Below are positions 26,977-35,881 of a DNA stretch of 47,960 bases, piece by piece (position 1 is the first letter of the stretch; each line of letters begins with the position of its first letter). Both the position numbers and the translations under genes were made by a program. Source of the DNA: an uncultured Phascolarctobacterium sp. (GTDB taxonomy: Bacteria; Bacillota; Negativicutes; Acidaminococcales; Acidaminococcaceae); NCBI GenBank assembly GCA_900541915.1, contig UQLS01000014.1, forward strand, positions 1 to 47,960, given 5' to 3'. A model generated the notes under the pieces. It was given only the letters and a program-made list of their open reading frames with translations, searched no databases and had not been told where the DNA came from.

Positions 26977-28640
26977 GAAAGAAAATATTCTACAGCTTAT
27001 TTTTTCTGACCTTTACAGCTTTGATTTTAGCTGCTTCCTTATTTTTATGGGTAACATACCGGCAGGTTTCTCAGGAAAATATCAACGGCTTAAAAAATCA
27101 GGCACATCTTATGATAGCTTTATATCGTGATGGGCAGTTAAATTTTGAAAGACTTAAGGAAAGCAGTATTTTAGACAGGGTAACGGTACTTTCTCCTGAA
27201 GGAAATGTGCTGTTTGATAATTATGTCGATGCCGAAACTATGGAAAACCATCTGCAGCGAGAAGAAGTACAGCAGGCCCTGCATAATAAAGAAGGCTATG
27301 CTGTCAGAATGTCAGATACTCTTGGTAAAGAGGTTATTTACTATGCTGTACTGATGCCTGACGGAGATGTTCTGCGTTTTGCCAGAGTAAATGATACAGT
27401 ACTGATGCGTTTTGCCAGTGTCAGCCATTATGTACTGGGTATACTGCTGATTTTGATTGTCGGTGCCTTTTTTGCTGCACGTTCTATTACGGCCAGAGTT
27501 ATTAAGCCTTTGGAAAAGATTGATTTGGACAGGCCTTTAACCGGTCCGCCTCTTACTTATCCTGAGCTGCAGCCTTTGCTGGAACGTATCGTTACACAGC
27601 AGCGTAAGCTGGAAAAAGAGATGCGCAGGTATAAGAATAAAAAGCAGGAGCTGAAAGCTGTAACCAATAATATGGATGAAGGCTTACTGTTTTTAGATAA
27701 CAGCGGTGAAATTGTTTCTATTAACAAAAGTGCTGTAAGATTTTTTGCCAGCGAAAAACAAGAGCTGATTGGTAAAAATCTTTTGACATTGAGTCTGGGC
27801 AAAGAAATTGAAAAATTATTTGCCAAGATAGATACTGCAGGAAAGGGAAGCCTGCTTTTATCAAGAGGCAGCAGTTATTATCAGCTTAACGGCAGTAAGA
27901 TTGGCGATAAAGGCATGGTACTGCTGATCATGGATGTTACAGAAAAAACTGCTTCAGAAAAGCTGCGCCGTGAATTTTCTGCCAATGTTTCACATGAGCT
28001 TAAAACGCCCTTACAGTCTGTATTGGGTTATTCGGAAATCATGCTTAATGGACTGGTTAAAGAAGACGACAGACCAAGATTTCTGCGTAAGATTTATGAT
28101 GAAGCAAAAAATTTATTGCAGTTGATTGATGATATTATCAAATTATCCCGTTTGGAAGAGCAGCAGCAGGATATGCTGGAAAAATTCAATCTGCGTAAGG
28201 TTTTGGAGCAGGCAGTGCAGCGTATGGCTGATAAAGCTTCAAAAAATAAAATTACCGTTAATCTGGAATGCGGGGCTGCTGAATACCTTATGCAGGGCAT
28301 TCCTTCGATGCTGGAAGAAGTGTTTGCTAATTTACTGGATAATGCTATCAAGTATAATCGTCCGGGCGGCAGTGTCACTATGAAGGTTATCGAAAAAGAA
28401 AACAAATGGGTGATTTCTGTAGCTGATACTGGTATCGGTATTGCACCGGAGGAAAAAGACAGGATTTTTGAAAGATTCTATCGTATTGATAAAAGTCGGC
28501 ATAAAGCAGTAGAAGGAACTGGTCTGGGACTTTCTATTGTTAAACATGGTATTATTTTCCATAAAGGTACGATTAAAGTATTAAGTGCTCAGGGAAAAGG
28601 AACAGAATTTGTAATAAAATTACCTAAGACTTTGGTGTAA
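26973..28640 (+). CDS. Sensor histidine kinase, PhoR-like
   Basis: 555 residues. Two transmembrane segments (about 5-27 and 150-170) flank an extracytoplasmic sensor of about 120 residues; then a HAMP-like linker, a PAS domain (about 225-330, EGLLFLDNSGEIVSINKSA), HisKA with the phospho-acceptor His341 in FSANVSHELKTPLQ, and a HATPase domain with NLLDNAIKYN, DTGIGIAPEEKDRIFERFYR and GTGLGLSIVKHG. This domain order is that of PhoR/PnpS-type kinases. Coupled to the preceding regulator. Some linker and PAS residues look divergent, so the signal could differ from phosphate. Confidence 0.92.
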   Translation: MRKKIFYSLFFLTFTALILAASLFLWVTYRQVSQENINGLKNQAHLMIALYRDGQLNFERLKESSILDRVTVLSPEGNVLFDNYVDAETMENHLQREEVQQALHNKEGYAVRMSDTLGKEVIYYAVLMPDGDVLRFARVNDTVLMRFASVSHYVLGILLILIVGAFFAARSITARVIKPLEKIDLDRPLTGPPLTYPELQPLLERIVTQQRKLEKEMRRYKNKKQELKAVTNNMDEGLLFLDNSGEIVSINKSAVRFFASEKQELIGKNLLTLSLGKEIEKLFAKIDTAGKGSLLLSRGSSYYQLNGSKIGDKGMVLLIMDVTEKTASEKLRREFSANVSHELKTPLQSVLGYSEIMLNGLVKEDDRPRFLRKIYDEAKNLLQLIDDIIKLSRLEEQQQDMLEKFNLRKVLEQAVQRMADKASKNKITVNLECGAAEYLMQGIPSMLEEVFANLLDNAIKYNRPGGSVTMKVIEKENKWVISVADTGIGIAPEEKDRIFERFYRIDKSRHKAVEGTGLGLSIVKHGIIFHKGTIKVLSAQGKGTEFVIKLPKTLV

Positions 28641-28644
28641 AATA

Positions 28645-28678
28645 AAAACGCTTATGGATTTTTCCATAAGCGTTTTTG
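28645..28678. terminator. Bidirectional terminator between the kinase and mrp genes
   Basis: AAAACGCTTATGGA and TCCATAAGCGTTTT form a 14-bp stem with a 4-base loop, with A-run before and T-run after. It can serve both convergent genes. Confidence 0.9.
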
Positions 28679-28686
28679 CTTTCTAT

Positions 28687-29541
28687 TTATTCTTTCCAGG
28701 CGGTTTCCAGATAGCTGCAGCAATCATTAATAGCTGCAAGTTCAAGTTCTTCTGCTTTGCCTGCATCACAGGCAGCGGCGATAGCCGGGTCAATAGGAAG
28801 ATTTGCCAGTACTTTTAGGCCGTAGGCAGCAGCAGTCTGTTCCAAGTGGCTTTCACCGAAGATTTTGTAATCTTTGCCATTATCGGGGCAATGGAAATAG
28901 GAATAGTTTTCCACTAAGCCTAAGATGGGAATATTCATCATTTTTGCCATTTTTACTGCTTTAGCGACAATCATGGAAACCAGTTCCTGAGGAGAGGTTA
29001 CTACGATGATGCCGTCTACAGGCAAGGATTGAAAAACGGTTAAAGGCACATCGCCGGTTCCGGGCGGCATATCTACGAACATAAAGTCGATATCTGTCCA
29101 AACAACATCGGTCCAAAATTGTTTTACCATATTGGCAATCATAGGGCCACGCCAGATTACAGGGTCAGATTCATCCTGCAAAAACATATTAGCTGAGATA
29201 ACTTCGATACCGGAAGCTGTGGTAAGAGGCATAAGGCCTATTTCGCTGCCGCTGGCTCTGCCGGAAAGACCAAAAGCTTTAGGTATGGACGGGCCAGTAA
29301 TATCGGCGTCTAAAACAGCAGTGCGATGTCCGCGTTTACGCATTGCTGCAGCCAGCAGAGAGGTAACCAAGGATTTGCCTACACCGCCTTTGCCGCTGAC
29401 GATACCAATAACTTTTTTTACACTGCTCATAGGGTTAAGGGCAGCGGAGAAATCAGCGTGATGTTCACCGGCGTGCTCGCAGCCTTCACAGCTGCTGCGC
29501 CCGCAGGAAGTATTACTGCATTGTTTTTCTTGTTCACTCAT
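28687..29541 (-). CDS. Mrp/NBP35 family P-loop ATPase (Fe-S carrier)
   Basis: Likely iron-sulfur cluster scaffold or carrier in the cytoplasm. The 284-residue protein has a Cys-rich N-terminus (Cys8, 13, 18, 21) before the deviant Walker A GIVSGKGGVGKS, then VLDADITGPS and MPPGTGDVPLTVFQ. Many Mrp proteins carry a CxxC near the C-terminal part in the context SYFxCPDCGK; here the same place reads SYFHCPDNGK, so the second cysteine is Asn. The ATG at 29541 follows GGAGG; an in-frame TTG lies upstream at 29556 inside that Shine-Dalgarno and is not used. Confidence 0.9.
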   Translation of the reverse strand: MSEQEKQCSNTSCGRSSCEGCEHAGEHHADFSAALNPMSSVKKVIGIVSGKGGVGKSLVTSLLAAAMRKRGHRTAVLDADITGPSIPKAFGLSGRASGSEIGLMPLTTASGIEVISANMFLQDESDPVIWRGPMIANMVKQFWTDVVWTDIDFMFVDMPPGTGDVPLTVFQSLPVDGIIVVTSPQELVSMIVAKAVKMAKMMNIPILGLVENYSYFHCPDNGKDYKIFGESHLEQTAAAYGLKVLANLPIDPAIAAACDAGKAEELELAAINDCCSYLETAWKE

Positions 29542-29618
29542 TATATTTTCCTCCAAAAGATAATACTAACTTATATATTCTGCTTTTAGTGTAATATACC
29601 TGCCGCAGAGAGAAAATA

Positions 29619-29652
29619 AAAAGACCTGCAGTTTATAGCTGCAGGTCTTTAA
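29619..29652 (-). terminator. Terminator after brnQ
   Basis: Reading the minus strand, AAAGACCTGCA pairs with TGCAGGTCTTT and continues as TTTTTATTTT. At least an 11-bp stem. Confidence 0.88.
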
Positions 29653-29657
29653 GATGT

Positions 29658-30980
29658 TTAATTTTTTTGCGTACAGGCTTTCCAGATAAAGCCAAGTACG
29701 ATACCGGCTATACAGGGAACAACCCAGCCGAAGCCAATGTTATACAAGGGCATATAAGCTTCAAGAGAAGCATGGATAAAACCGGTGTTGATGCCTGCTG
29801 CTTTCAAGCCATCTAAAATTGCAAAGATGGTAGTAAAAAGTACGCAGGGACGGAAGATGTAAGGATCTCTTTTGAAAAGACCGCTGCATACGTTTAACAG
29901 TACCAGTACGATAACAATCGGGTACAGCATGCAGAGTACCGGGATAGAGAACTTAATAATGTTGCTGAGACCAACGTTGGATACGGCAAAGCTAAAAACG
30001 GAAATTGTCAGAACGTAACGTTGATACTGAATTTTCTCATTAAACAAAGCATTAAAGTAACCGGAAATGGAAGAGGTAAGACCAATACTGGTAGTAATGC
30101 AGGCAAAGAAGATAATCAGAGCCAGAATTACTTTACCAAAGTTGCCCATGTAATGAACGGCAATCTGGTTAAGCAGCTGACCGCCGTTGCTGACAATGCC
30201 GAAAGCTTGAACGCTGGTTGCACCGGTGTAAGCCAGAGAAGAATAGATAAGAGCAAGGAAAGTAGCTGCAATAATACCTGCATAAATGCAAAGTCTGGTC
30301 AGCAGCTTGTGGTCAAGAATGCCCTTGGATTCTATAGCGTTAACGGTTGCTGCGCCAAAAAGCATTGCTGCCAAAAGGTCCATGGTATTATAACCTTCCT
30401 GGAATCCTTTGAAGAAAGGAACTTCAGCATAGTCTCCCTGAGCTGCTTGAGTAGGTCCAAGAGGATCAAGCAGTACAAAAGCAATGAGGATGGCAAGACA
30501 GATTAACAGCATAGGCGTCATAATCTTGCCGATATTGTCAATTATCTTAGAAGGGTTTACTGAGAGATAATAGGTCAGTAAAAAGAAGAATAAGCTGTAA
30601 GCTATCATGCCCAGATCATGATAACCTGCAGGTACAAAGGCCAAAATACCAGTATCAAAAGAAACTGCTGCAGTACGGGGGATAGCGAAGAAAGGTCCGA
30701 TAGTAAGTGCACAGATAATAACTAATGCTTTAGCAAAGTTCGGATGTACGGGAGAAGCAAGGTTATCCGGGTTATCGCTGCGGTTAATTGCCATAGCAAT
30801 GATACCCAAAAGAGGAAGACCTACGCCGCTGATGCAAAAACCGATCGTAGCAGACAGCAGATTATCTCCGGCAGCTTGACCTAATACCGGCGGAAAAATG
30901 AAGTTTCCGGCACCGAAAAAGAATGAAAACAGCATTAAGCCGATAGGTAGTATTAAAGATAGACTGATTTTTTGCTCCAT
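29658..30980 (-). CDS. brnQ: Branched-chain amino acid:cation symporter, LIVCS family
   Basis: Inner-membrane carrier taking up Leu, Ile and Val with Na+ or H+. 440 residues with about 12 hydrophobic segments. The N-terminus LMLFSFFFGAGNFIFPPVLG and the PRTAAVSFDTG motif are typical of BrnQ. GGAG lies seven bases before the ATG. It is preceded by its own promoter and a leader terminator, so expression is probably set by read-through. Confidence 0.94.
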   Translation of the reverse strand: MEQKISLSLILPIGLMLFSFFFGAGNFIFPPVLGQAAGDNLLSATIGFCISGVGLPLLGIIAMAINRSDNPDNLASPVHPNFAKALVIICALTIGPFFAIPRTAAVSFDTGILAFVPAGYHDLGMIAYSLFFFLLTYYLSVNPSKIIDNIGKIMTPMLLICLAILIAFVLLDPLGPTQAAQGDYAEVPFFKGFQEGYNTMDLLAAMLFGAATVNAIESKGILDHKLLTRLCIYAGIIAATFLALIYSSLAYTGATSVQAFGIVSNGGQLLNQIAVHYMGNFGKVILALIIFFACITTSIGLTSSISGYFNALFNEKIQYQRYVLTISVFSFAVSNVGLSNIIKFSIPVLCMLYPIVIVLVLLNVCSGLFKRDPYIFRPCVLFTTIFAILDGLKAAGINTGFIHASLEAYMPLYNIGFGWVVPCIAGIVLGFIWKACTQKN

Positions 30981-31032
30981 AAAAATTCTCCTGATTTAGT
31001 ATTGTTGCAGACTAGTGCTAAAAATAAAAAAA

Positions 31033-31057
31033 CTTCTCCAAGTTTAGATTGGAGAAG
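31033..31057 (-). terminator. Leader terminator (attenuator candidate) of brnQ
   Basis: On the minus strand CTTCTCCAA and TTGGAGAAG form a perfect 9-bp stem around a 7-base loop, followed by a run of seven T and then ATTTTT. It lies between the brnQ promoter and its start codon. Immediately upstream GAGAA could pair with the TTCTC of the 5' arm and prevent terminator folding. No T-box elements are present. Confidence 0.75.
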
Positions 31058-31074
31058 GATTCTCACTGCGAATT

Positions 31075-31103
31075 ATTATAATAAATTTATAGTAGTTTTG
31101 CAA
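31075..31103 (-). promoter_or_regulatory. brnQ promoter
   Basis: Minus-strand TTGCAA (31098-31103) and TATAAT (31075-31080) at exactly 17 bases. It predicts a leader of about 90 bases that includes the terminator hairpin. Confidence 0.7.
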
Positions 31104-31210
31104 CATTTTATTGTAGACAATATTTATTCAATGTAACAGGCTAAATAACATAAAAAATTTTGAAATATACAAAATAAGACAGAAAATTATAATATTTATA
31201 CAAAAATAAG

Positions 31211-31245
31211 AAAAACCTCCGTTAGCGAAACGGAGGTTTTTTGCA
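31211..31245 (-). terminator. Terminator after tyrS
   Basis: Minus strand: CCTCCGTTT and AACGGAGG pair around a short loop, flanked by A-rich and T-rich runs. Just past the tyrS stop. Confidence 0.88.
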
Positions 31246-31246
31246 G

Positions 31247-32467
31247 TTATTTTACAATAAGACGGAAATATTTTTTCTTACCTTTACGAATTAACAGACT
31301 TTTGTCCTCATCAAACATACTTTCTGCAAAGCAGGCATCTACATCAGTGAGTACATTATCTTTAATATACAGTCCGCCTTGAGCAATCATTTGTCTTGCT
31401 TCACGCTTACTGGAGAAAATTTTGCCGGCAGTCAATACATCGATAACTTTGCCGTTCATATCAGCAGAGGTTATTTCAACGGTAGGAACATTTTCCAGAT
31501 TGTTGCCGCCGCCGAACAGAGCTTCAGCTGCCTGCTGCGCTTTGGTAGCTTCTTCTTCACCATGTACAAGCTTGGTAACTTCGAATGCCAGTACTTTTTT
31601 AGCGATGTTGATTTCTGCGTCTTTCAGTGCACCGAGACGGCGTACTTCGTCCATCGGCAGGAAGGTAAGCAGGCTGAGGCAGTTTTCTACGTCATTGTCA
31701 TCGACATTACGCCAGTATTGATAGAAATCGTAGGGAGAAGTTTTTTCAGGGTCAAGCCACAGAGCACCTTTTTCAGTTTTACCCATTTTGCGGCCGTCAC
31801 TGGTGGTCAGCAGCTTGCAGGTCATGCAGAAAGCAGGTTTTTGTTCTTTACGACGGATAAGCTCAACGCCTGCCAGCATGTTAGACCATTGGTCGTCGCC
31901 GCCTAATTCCATGATGCATCCGTATTCTTTATTTAAACGCCAGAAATCATAGCTCTGCATAATCATATAGTTGAATTCGAAGAAAGAAAGACCACGTTCC
32001 AGACGTTTTTTGAAACATTCAGCAGTCAGCATACGGTTTACAGAAAAATGTACGCCTACTTCGCGCAGCAGCTGGATGTAGTTCAAATCTAAAAGCCAAT
32101 CAGCGTTGTTAGCCAAAATTGCTTTGCCATCAGAAAAATCAATGAAACGGCTCATTTGTTTTTTGAAGCAGGCAATATTATAGTTGATAAATTCAGGGGT
32201 CAGCATTTTACGCATTTCATCTTTGCCGCTGGGATCACCAACCATGCCGGTGCCGCCGCCTAAAAGGCATATCGGGCGATGACCAGCTTTTTGCATATGG
32301 CTCATCATCATCAGCGCAATAAAATGGCCTACATGCAGGCTGTCAGCAGTAGGGTCAAAGCCTATATAAAAGGTTATTTTCTCTTTTTCCAGCAGTTCTT
32401 TAATTTCGTTTTCATGGGACATCTGCTTAATAAAGCCGCGTTCCTGCAAAACATCAAATACGGACAT
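31247..32467 (-). CDS. tyrS: Tyrosyl-tRNA synthetase
   Basis: Class I synthetase charging tRNA-Tyr. The HIGH motif appears as HVGH (His45-His48) after YIGFDPTADS, the KMSKS loop as KMGKT, and a C-terminal S4 RNA-binding domain contains KIFSSKREARQMIAQGGLYI. 406 residues. The frame is open 24 bases further, but AGGAGG stands seven bases before the ATG at 32467. Unlike many Bacillota tyrS genes there is no T-box leader in the space upstream. Confidence 0.97.
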   Translation of the reverse strand: MSVFDVLQERGFIKQMSHENEIKELLEKEKITFYIGFDPTADSLHVGHFIALMMMSHMQKAGHRPICLLGGGTGMVGDPSGKDEMRKMLTPEFINYNIACFKKQMSRFIDFSDGKAILANNADWLLDLNYIQLLREVGVHFSVNRMLTAECFKKRLERGLSFFEFNYMIMQSYDFWRLNKEYGCIMELGGDDQWSNMLAGVELIRRKEQKPAFCMTCKLLTTSDGRKMGKTEKGALWLDPEKTSPYDFYQYWRNVDDNDVENCLSLLTFLPMDEVRRLGALKDAEINIAKKVLAFEVTKLVHGEEEATKAQQAAEALFGGGNNLENVPTVEITSADMNGKVIDVLTAGKIFSSKREARQMIAQGGLYIKDNVLTDVDACFAESMFDEDKSLLIRKGKKKYFRLIVK

Positions 32468-32700
32468 CAAAATACCTCCTAAATATTGCATCGGACAGCT
32501 TTTTAACTGCCCATGTATAATAAGCTAAAATCTATAATATTATACAATATCATAGAAGGTTTAGCAAATTGAAAGCTTGTGCCTGCAATATAGTTTTATG
32601 CCTTGGTGCTGCCTTGACTGAAAGGAAGCAGTAACATATAATAAAAAGTATGCAGAAAGCTTTAATACTTTTTGAAAGTTTGAATATGGAGGAATAAAAA

Positions 32701-33036
32701 ATGCGTAAAGATTTAGTAGTGCCTGGCGAAGGCGAAGAAAAATATGTCCTGGCTCGTGATGCCCGTGTAGTAACTGTACCATTTTCTCCATTAGAACAGA
32801 GAATGGCTGAAGAAAAACCTTATGTAATGGAAAAATTACAGAAATTAAAAGAAATATTAGGTGAAGAAACTTTTCATCGCCTGATTAGCAAGGTTCATAA
32901 TATTAACTATGCAGGCAACAGAATTTTGCTTGTTGCAGAAAGTGAACTGCATCGTACTAATATTGAGCGTGAATGCCTGCCTGCAATAGCTGAAGCTTTT
33001 GAGGTTACAAGTATTCGTGTAGTTACTCAAGGATAA
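32701..33036 (+). CDS. Small protein resembling DnaA domain I
   Basis: 111 residues, not confidently recognised. The C-terminal two thirds (EKLQKLKEILGEETFHRLISKVHNINYAGNRILLVAES...) have the helix-helix-strand pattern and the spacing of DnaA N-terminal domain I, including the LGEETF entry to the second helix and a strand ending NRILLVAESE. There is no AAA+ or DNA-binding domain. Good GGAGG eight bases before the ATG. It is divergent from tyrS and followed by the tRNA-Pro promoter. If the resemblance holds it could bind DnaA, DnaB or another partner of domain I; this is inference. Confidence 0.7.
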   Translation: MRKDLVVPGEGEEKYVLARDARVVTVPFSPLEQRMAEEKPYVMEKLQKLKEILGEETFHRLISKVHNINYAGNRILLVAESELHRTNIERECLPAIAEAFEVTSIRVVTQG

Positions 33037-33049
33037 TTATAAAAAAGTG

Positions 33050-33078
33050 TTGACAGATTAAATACTTTGCTTTATAAT
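33050..33078 (+). promoter_or_regulatory. Consensus promoter of tRNA-Pro
   Basis: TTGACA (33050-33055), 17 bases, TATAAT (33073-33078): a perfect sigma-70/sigma-A promoter 32 bases before the tRNA. Confidence 0.9.
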
Positions 33079-33110
33079 AATCCATGTTGCTGATGTTGAT
33101 CAGTAAATGT

Positions 33111-33187
33111 CGGGGCGTGGCGCAGTTTGGTAGCGCGCTTGTTTCGGGTACAAGAGGCCGTGAGTTCGAATCTCGCCGCCCCGACCA
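33111..33187 (+). tRNA. tRNA-Pro (anticodon CGG)
   Basis: Full cloverleaf with acceptor CGGGGCG/CGCCCCG, anticodon stem CTTGT/ACAAG, loop TTCGGGT with anticodon CGG at 33145-33147 and G37, T-arm with TTCGAAT, discriminator A and an encoded CCA. It reads CCG proline codons. Single gene with its own promoter and terminator. Confidence 0.97.
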
Positions 33188-33198
33188 GCTTAAAAATT

Positions 33199-33228
33199 AA
33201 AACGCAGTCTTTGGACTGCGTTTTTTGT
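33199..33228 (+). terminator. Terminator after tRNA-Pro
   Basis: AAAACGCAGTC and GACTGCGTTTT pair around TTTG, followed by more T. Confidence 0.92.
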
Positions 33229-33267
33229 TTTATTCAAATATATTCATCTGAATAGGTAGGTTAAATT

Positions 33268-33299
33268 AAAGCTGTCATAAATAATGACAGCTTTTTTAT
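33268..33299 (+). terminator. Second, orphan terminator after tRNA-Pro
   Basis: AAAGCTGTCAT and ATGACAGCTTT pair around AAATA with a T-run. No gene lies between this and the tRNA terminator 40 bases upstream, so it is a back-up terminator or ends a very short transcript. Confidence 0.8.
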
Positions 33300-33435
33300 T
33301 TTAGGTGTAAATATACGATAAAATGACTTTGTATACAGTATTCTTACAGAAATAACAGCTAGAAAAACACTTGCTATAAGAAAAATTTTGCTATAATAAA
33401 GAAAAACTTATAATAAAATTATCGGAGACAGAATT

Positions 33436-34305
33436 ATGAAGATACAGGTATATCGTTCCTTTTTAACCGTAGCGCAATGTAAAAGCTTTACACAGGCAGC
33501 AGAATTTTTAAATTTTACGCAACCAACAATCAGTAATCATATTTCAGCATTGGAAGAAACTTATGGCGTTGCTCTTTTTGTGCGTGAAGGAAAAAATGTT
33601 TATCTGACTGCAGCCGGACAGGCCTTTGTTCCTGAAGCACAGAAGATTTTGCAGGAATATGAAGAAAGTATCAAGTTTATGTCTGCTTTTAAAGAACAAA
33701 GTATGCACTTAAAAATTGCAGTTTCAACTCAGGTTATCAATAGTTATCTGTTAGATATTTTGTCAAAAATGAAGCAGGATTTTCCTGATTTGGAGATTTT
33801 AGTTGATCGCCGTATGACTATTGAAGAAATCCTGGATAAAACGGTGAAAGAAAAGTATTACGATTTCGCTTTTGTTCATATGGATGTACAGCCTTTATAT
33901 ACCAAGCGAGTACGCTTATGGCAGGAAAAGCTGGTGTGGGTATGTTCACGCGAATTATTTGAAAGACATAATGAAAGTACGGATGTTTATACTTATCCTT
34001 TTATATCTTATTCTGATAATGGCGTTTACTATAATGTTTTATTGGAAAAGGTTGATATGAAGCAGCTAAAAAAAATAATTTCTTTCAGTGATTCTGATAC
34101 TGTATTAGAGGCAGTAAAAAAATCTATGGGAATAGCTTTTGTGCCCTTTACCAAGGTGAGAGATGAGATTGAAGCTGGCAGACTGATAAAGTTTTCTGAT
34201 GAATATGATGCCAGATTCCGCATTTCTGTTTTGTATGATTATGAAATGGATTTTACTCAGCCTAAAAAACATTTTCTTGATTATTTACTGGCTGCCAGAG
34301 AGTAA
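33436..34305 (+). CDS. LysR-family transcriptional regulator
   Basis: 289 residues. N-terminal winged helix-turn-helix (FLTVAQCKSFTQAAEFLNFTQPTISNHISALEETYGVALF) followed by a LysR effector-binding domain of two alpha/beta lobes. No obvious effector can be read off. It lies upstream of, and in the same direction as, nhaC-iadA, with 120 bases between, and may control them. The promoter zone has two TTGCTATAA-type repeats (33371 and 33388). Confidence 0.92.
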   Translation: MKIQVYRSFLTVAQCKSFTQAAEFLNFTQPTISNHISALEETYGVALFVREGKNVYLTAAGQAFVPEAQKILQEYEESIKFMSAFKEQSMHLKIAVSTQVINSYLLDILSKMKQDFPDLEILVDRRMTIEEILDKTVKEKYYDFAFVHMDVQPLYTKRVRLWQEKLVWVCSRELFERHNESTDVYTYPFISYSDNGVYYNVLLEKVDMKQLKKIISFSDSDTVLEAVKKSMGIAFVPFTKVRDEIEAGRLIKFSDEYDARFRISVLYDYEMDFTQPKKHFLDYLLAARE

Positions 34306-34425
34306 AATAAGAATTTTTTGATAAATGTTTTTTATAAATATAAAAAATATAGCAATTTATAAGTTTCTTTTCTTTGTAATAAAATAAAAATATAGTTTTT
34401 ATAATTTTTATTTGGAGGGTTTTGA

Positions 34426-35868
34426 ATGAGCAAAGAAAAGGAAAAAAGAACTTTGAGAAAGCCTACGTTTTTAGAAGCATTTACTCCTATTGTTGCCATG
34501 CTGGTTATTTTAACTTATGGCAAGGGTGTTATGGGTTATGCTACTGAACCTTTACTGCTTTTGGTAGCAGGTATTGCAGCATTTCTTGCGTTTCGTGTTG
34601 GCGTTACCTGGGATGAGATTATGGAAGAAGTTTGCCTGAAGATTGCTAAAGGTATGCCGGCTATTTTGATTTTAGTTTCTGTTGGTGCTTTGGTTGGTAC
34701 CTGGATGGCTGCAGGTACTATTCCTTTAATGATTTATTATGGTGTGCAGCTGGTTGATCCGCAGTGGATGCTTGTTACTTCCTTCCTGATTACAGCTGTA
34801 GTTTCTGTTGTAACCGGTACTTCCTGGGGTTCCGTTGCTACCATGGGTGTTGCACTTATGGGTATTGCTTCAACTTTGGGTGTTTCTCTGCCGGCAACTG
34901 CTGGTGCAGTTATTGCCGGTTCTTACTTCGGTGATAAAATTTCTCCGCTGTCTGATACTACTAACCTGGCTCCTATTGCCGCAGGCAGCACTTTGTATGA
35001 GCATATTTTCCACATGTTCTATACCACCATTCCTGCCACAATTATTTCTTTAATCGTTTATGGTTTTATCGGTATGAATGCTGATACCTCTGTTTCCGTC
35101 AGCTCTGAGTCTGTTACTAAAATGCTGAACCAGCTTGATTCTATGTACAGCTGGAATATTATGCTGGTAATTCCTGTTGTTCTTGTTTTGGCAGGTTCTG
35201 TTTTGAAATGGCCGACAATTCCGGTTATGATGGGTTCTACTGTGGTAGCAGGTATTGAAGCTATCGTGTTGCAGGGCATTTCCCTGAAAAATGTTTTGGC
35301 AAGTACTGTTAGTGGCTTTAATGTAAAAATGATTGCTGCTCCTGGCTTTGATGCTGCTACCTGTACTATTGAGGTTACCAAGCTGTTAAACCGCGGTGGT
35401 ATGAACAGTATTATGAGTACTACTTTGTTAGTTTTCTGTGCGTTTGTATTTGCGGCAATTATGAGCCGTGCCGGATTCCTTGATGTAGTACTGCAGAAGA
35501 TTCTTAGTGTAGCAAAATCTACCGGTGCATTGGTAAGTGCTACTGTTGCCTCCTGTTTGGTTATGGCGCTGACCACAGGTAACTCTTATCTTTCCATTCT
35601 TGTACCGGGTGAAATGTTCCGTGATGCTTATAAGGCTCGCGGCCTTGCTGCCAAAAACCTGTCCCGTACTTTGGAAGATGCTGGTACTGTATTTGTACCT
35701 TTGGTTCCCTGGTCTGCAGCTGGCGCATACATGACTTCCTGCTTAGGTGTAGAAACTCTTGATTATCTGCCCTATGCAATTCTTTGCTATGCAGGATTTA
35801 TGATTGCTATTTTCTACGGCTTCACCGGTATCGGTATTGCTAAATTAGAAGATGAGGATAAAAAATAA
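34426..35868 (+). CDS. NhaC-family Na+/H+ antiporter-type transporter
   Basis: 480-residue membrane protein with about 11-12 hydrophobic segments. GTSWGSVATMGVALMGIA and SYFGDKISPLSDTTNLAP are the conserved NhaC superfamily motifs with acidic residues likely in ion binding. GGAGG precedes the ATG. Some members of this family move organic substrates in exchange for ions, and direct coupling to an isoaspartyl dipeptidase 13 bases downstream suggests that this one may import a dipeptide or amino acid. That substrate guess is inference. Confidence 0.88.
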   Translation: MSKEKEKRTLRKPTFLEAFTPIVAMLVILTYGKGVMGYATEPLLLLVAGIAAFLAFRVGVTWDEIMEEVCLKIAKGMPAILILVSVGALVGTWMAAGTIPLMIYYGVQLVDPQWMLVTSFLITAVVSVVTGTSWGSVATMGVALMGIASTLGVSLPATAGAVIAGSYFGDKISPLSDTTNLAPIAAGSTLYEHIFHMFYTTIPATIISLIVYGFIGMNADTSVSVSSESVTKMLNQLDSMYSWNIMLVIPVVLVLAGSVLKWPTIPVMMGSTVVAGIEAIVLQGISLKNVLASTVSGFNVKMIAAPGFDAATCTIEVTKLLNRGGMNSIMSTTLLVFCAFVFAAIMSRAGFLDVVLQKILSVAKSTGALVSATVASCLVMALTTGNSYLSILVPGEMFRDAYKARGLAAKNLSRTLEDAGTVFVPLVPWSAAGAYMTSCLGVETLDYLPYAILCYAGFMIAIFYGFTGIGIAKLEDEDKK

Positions 35869-35881
35869 GGAGATATTCTGA

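Noticed and set aside
30981..31075. T-box riboswitch for brnQ
   Set aside because: The leader is too short and lacks the AGGGTGGNACCGCG element; only a plain terminator with a short alternative stem is present.
32468..32700. T-box leader of tyrS
   Set aside because: Searched for because many Bacillota tyrS genes have one; no T-box consensus or specifier stem is visible and the gap is short and AT-rich.
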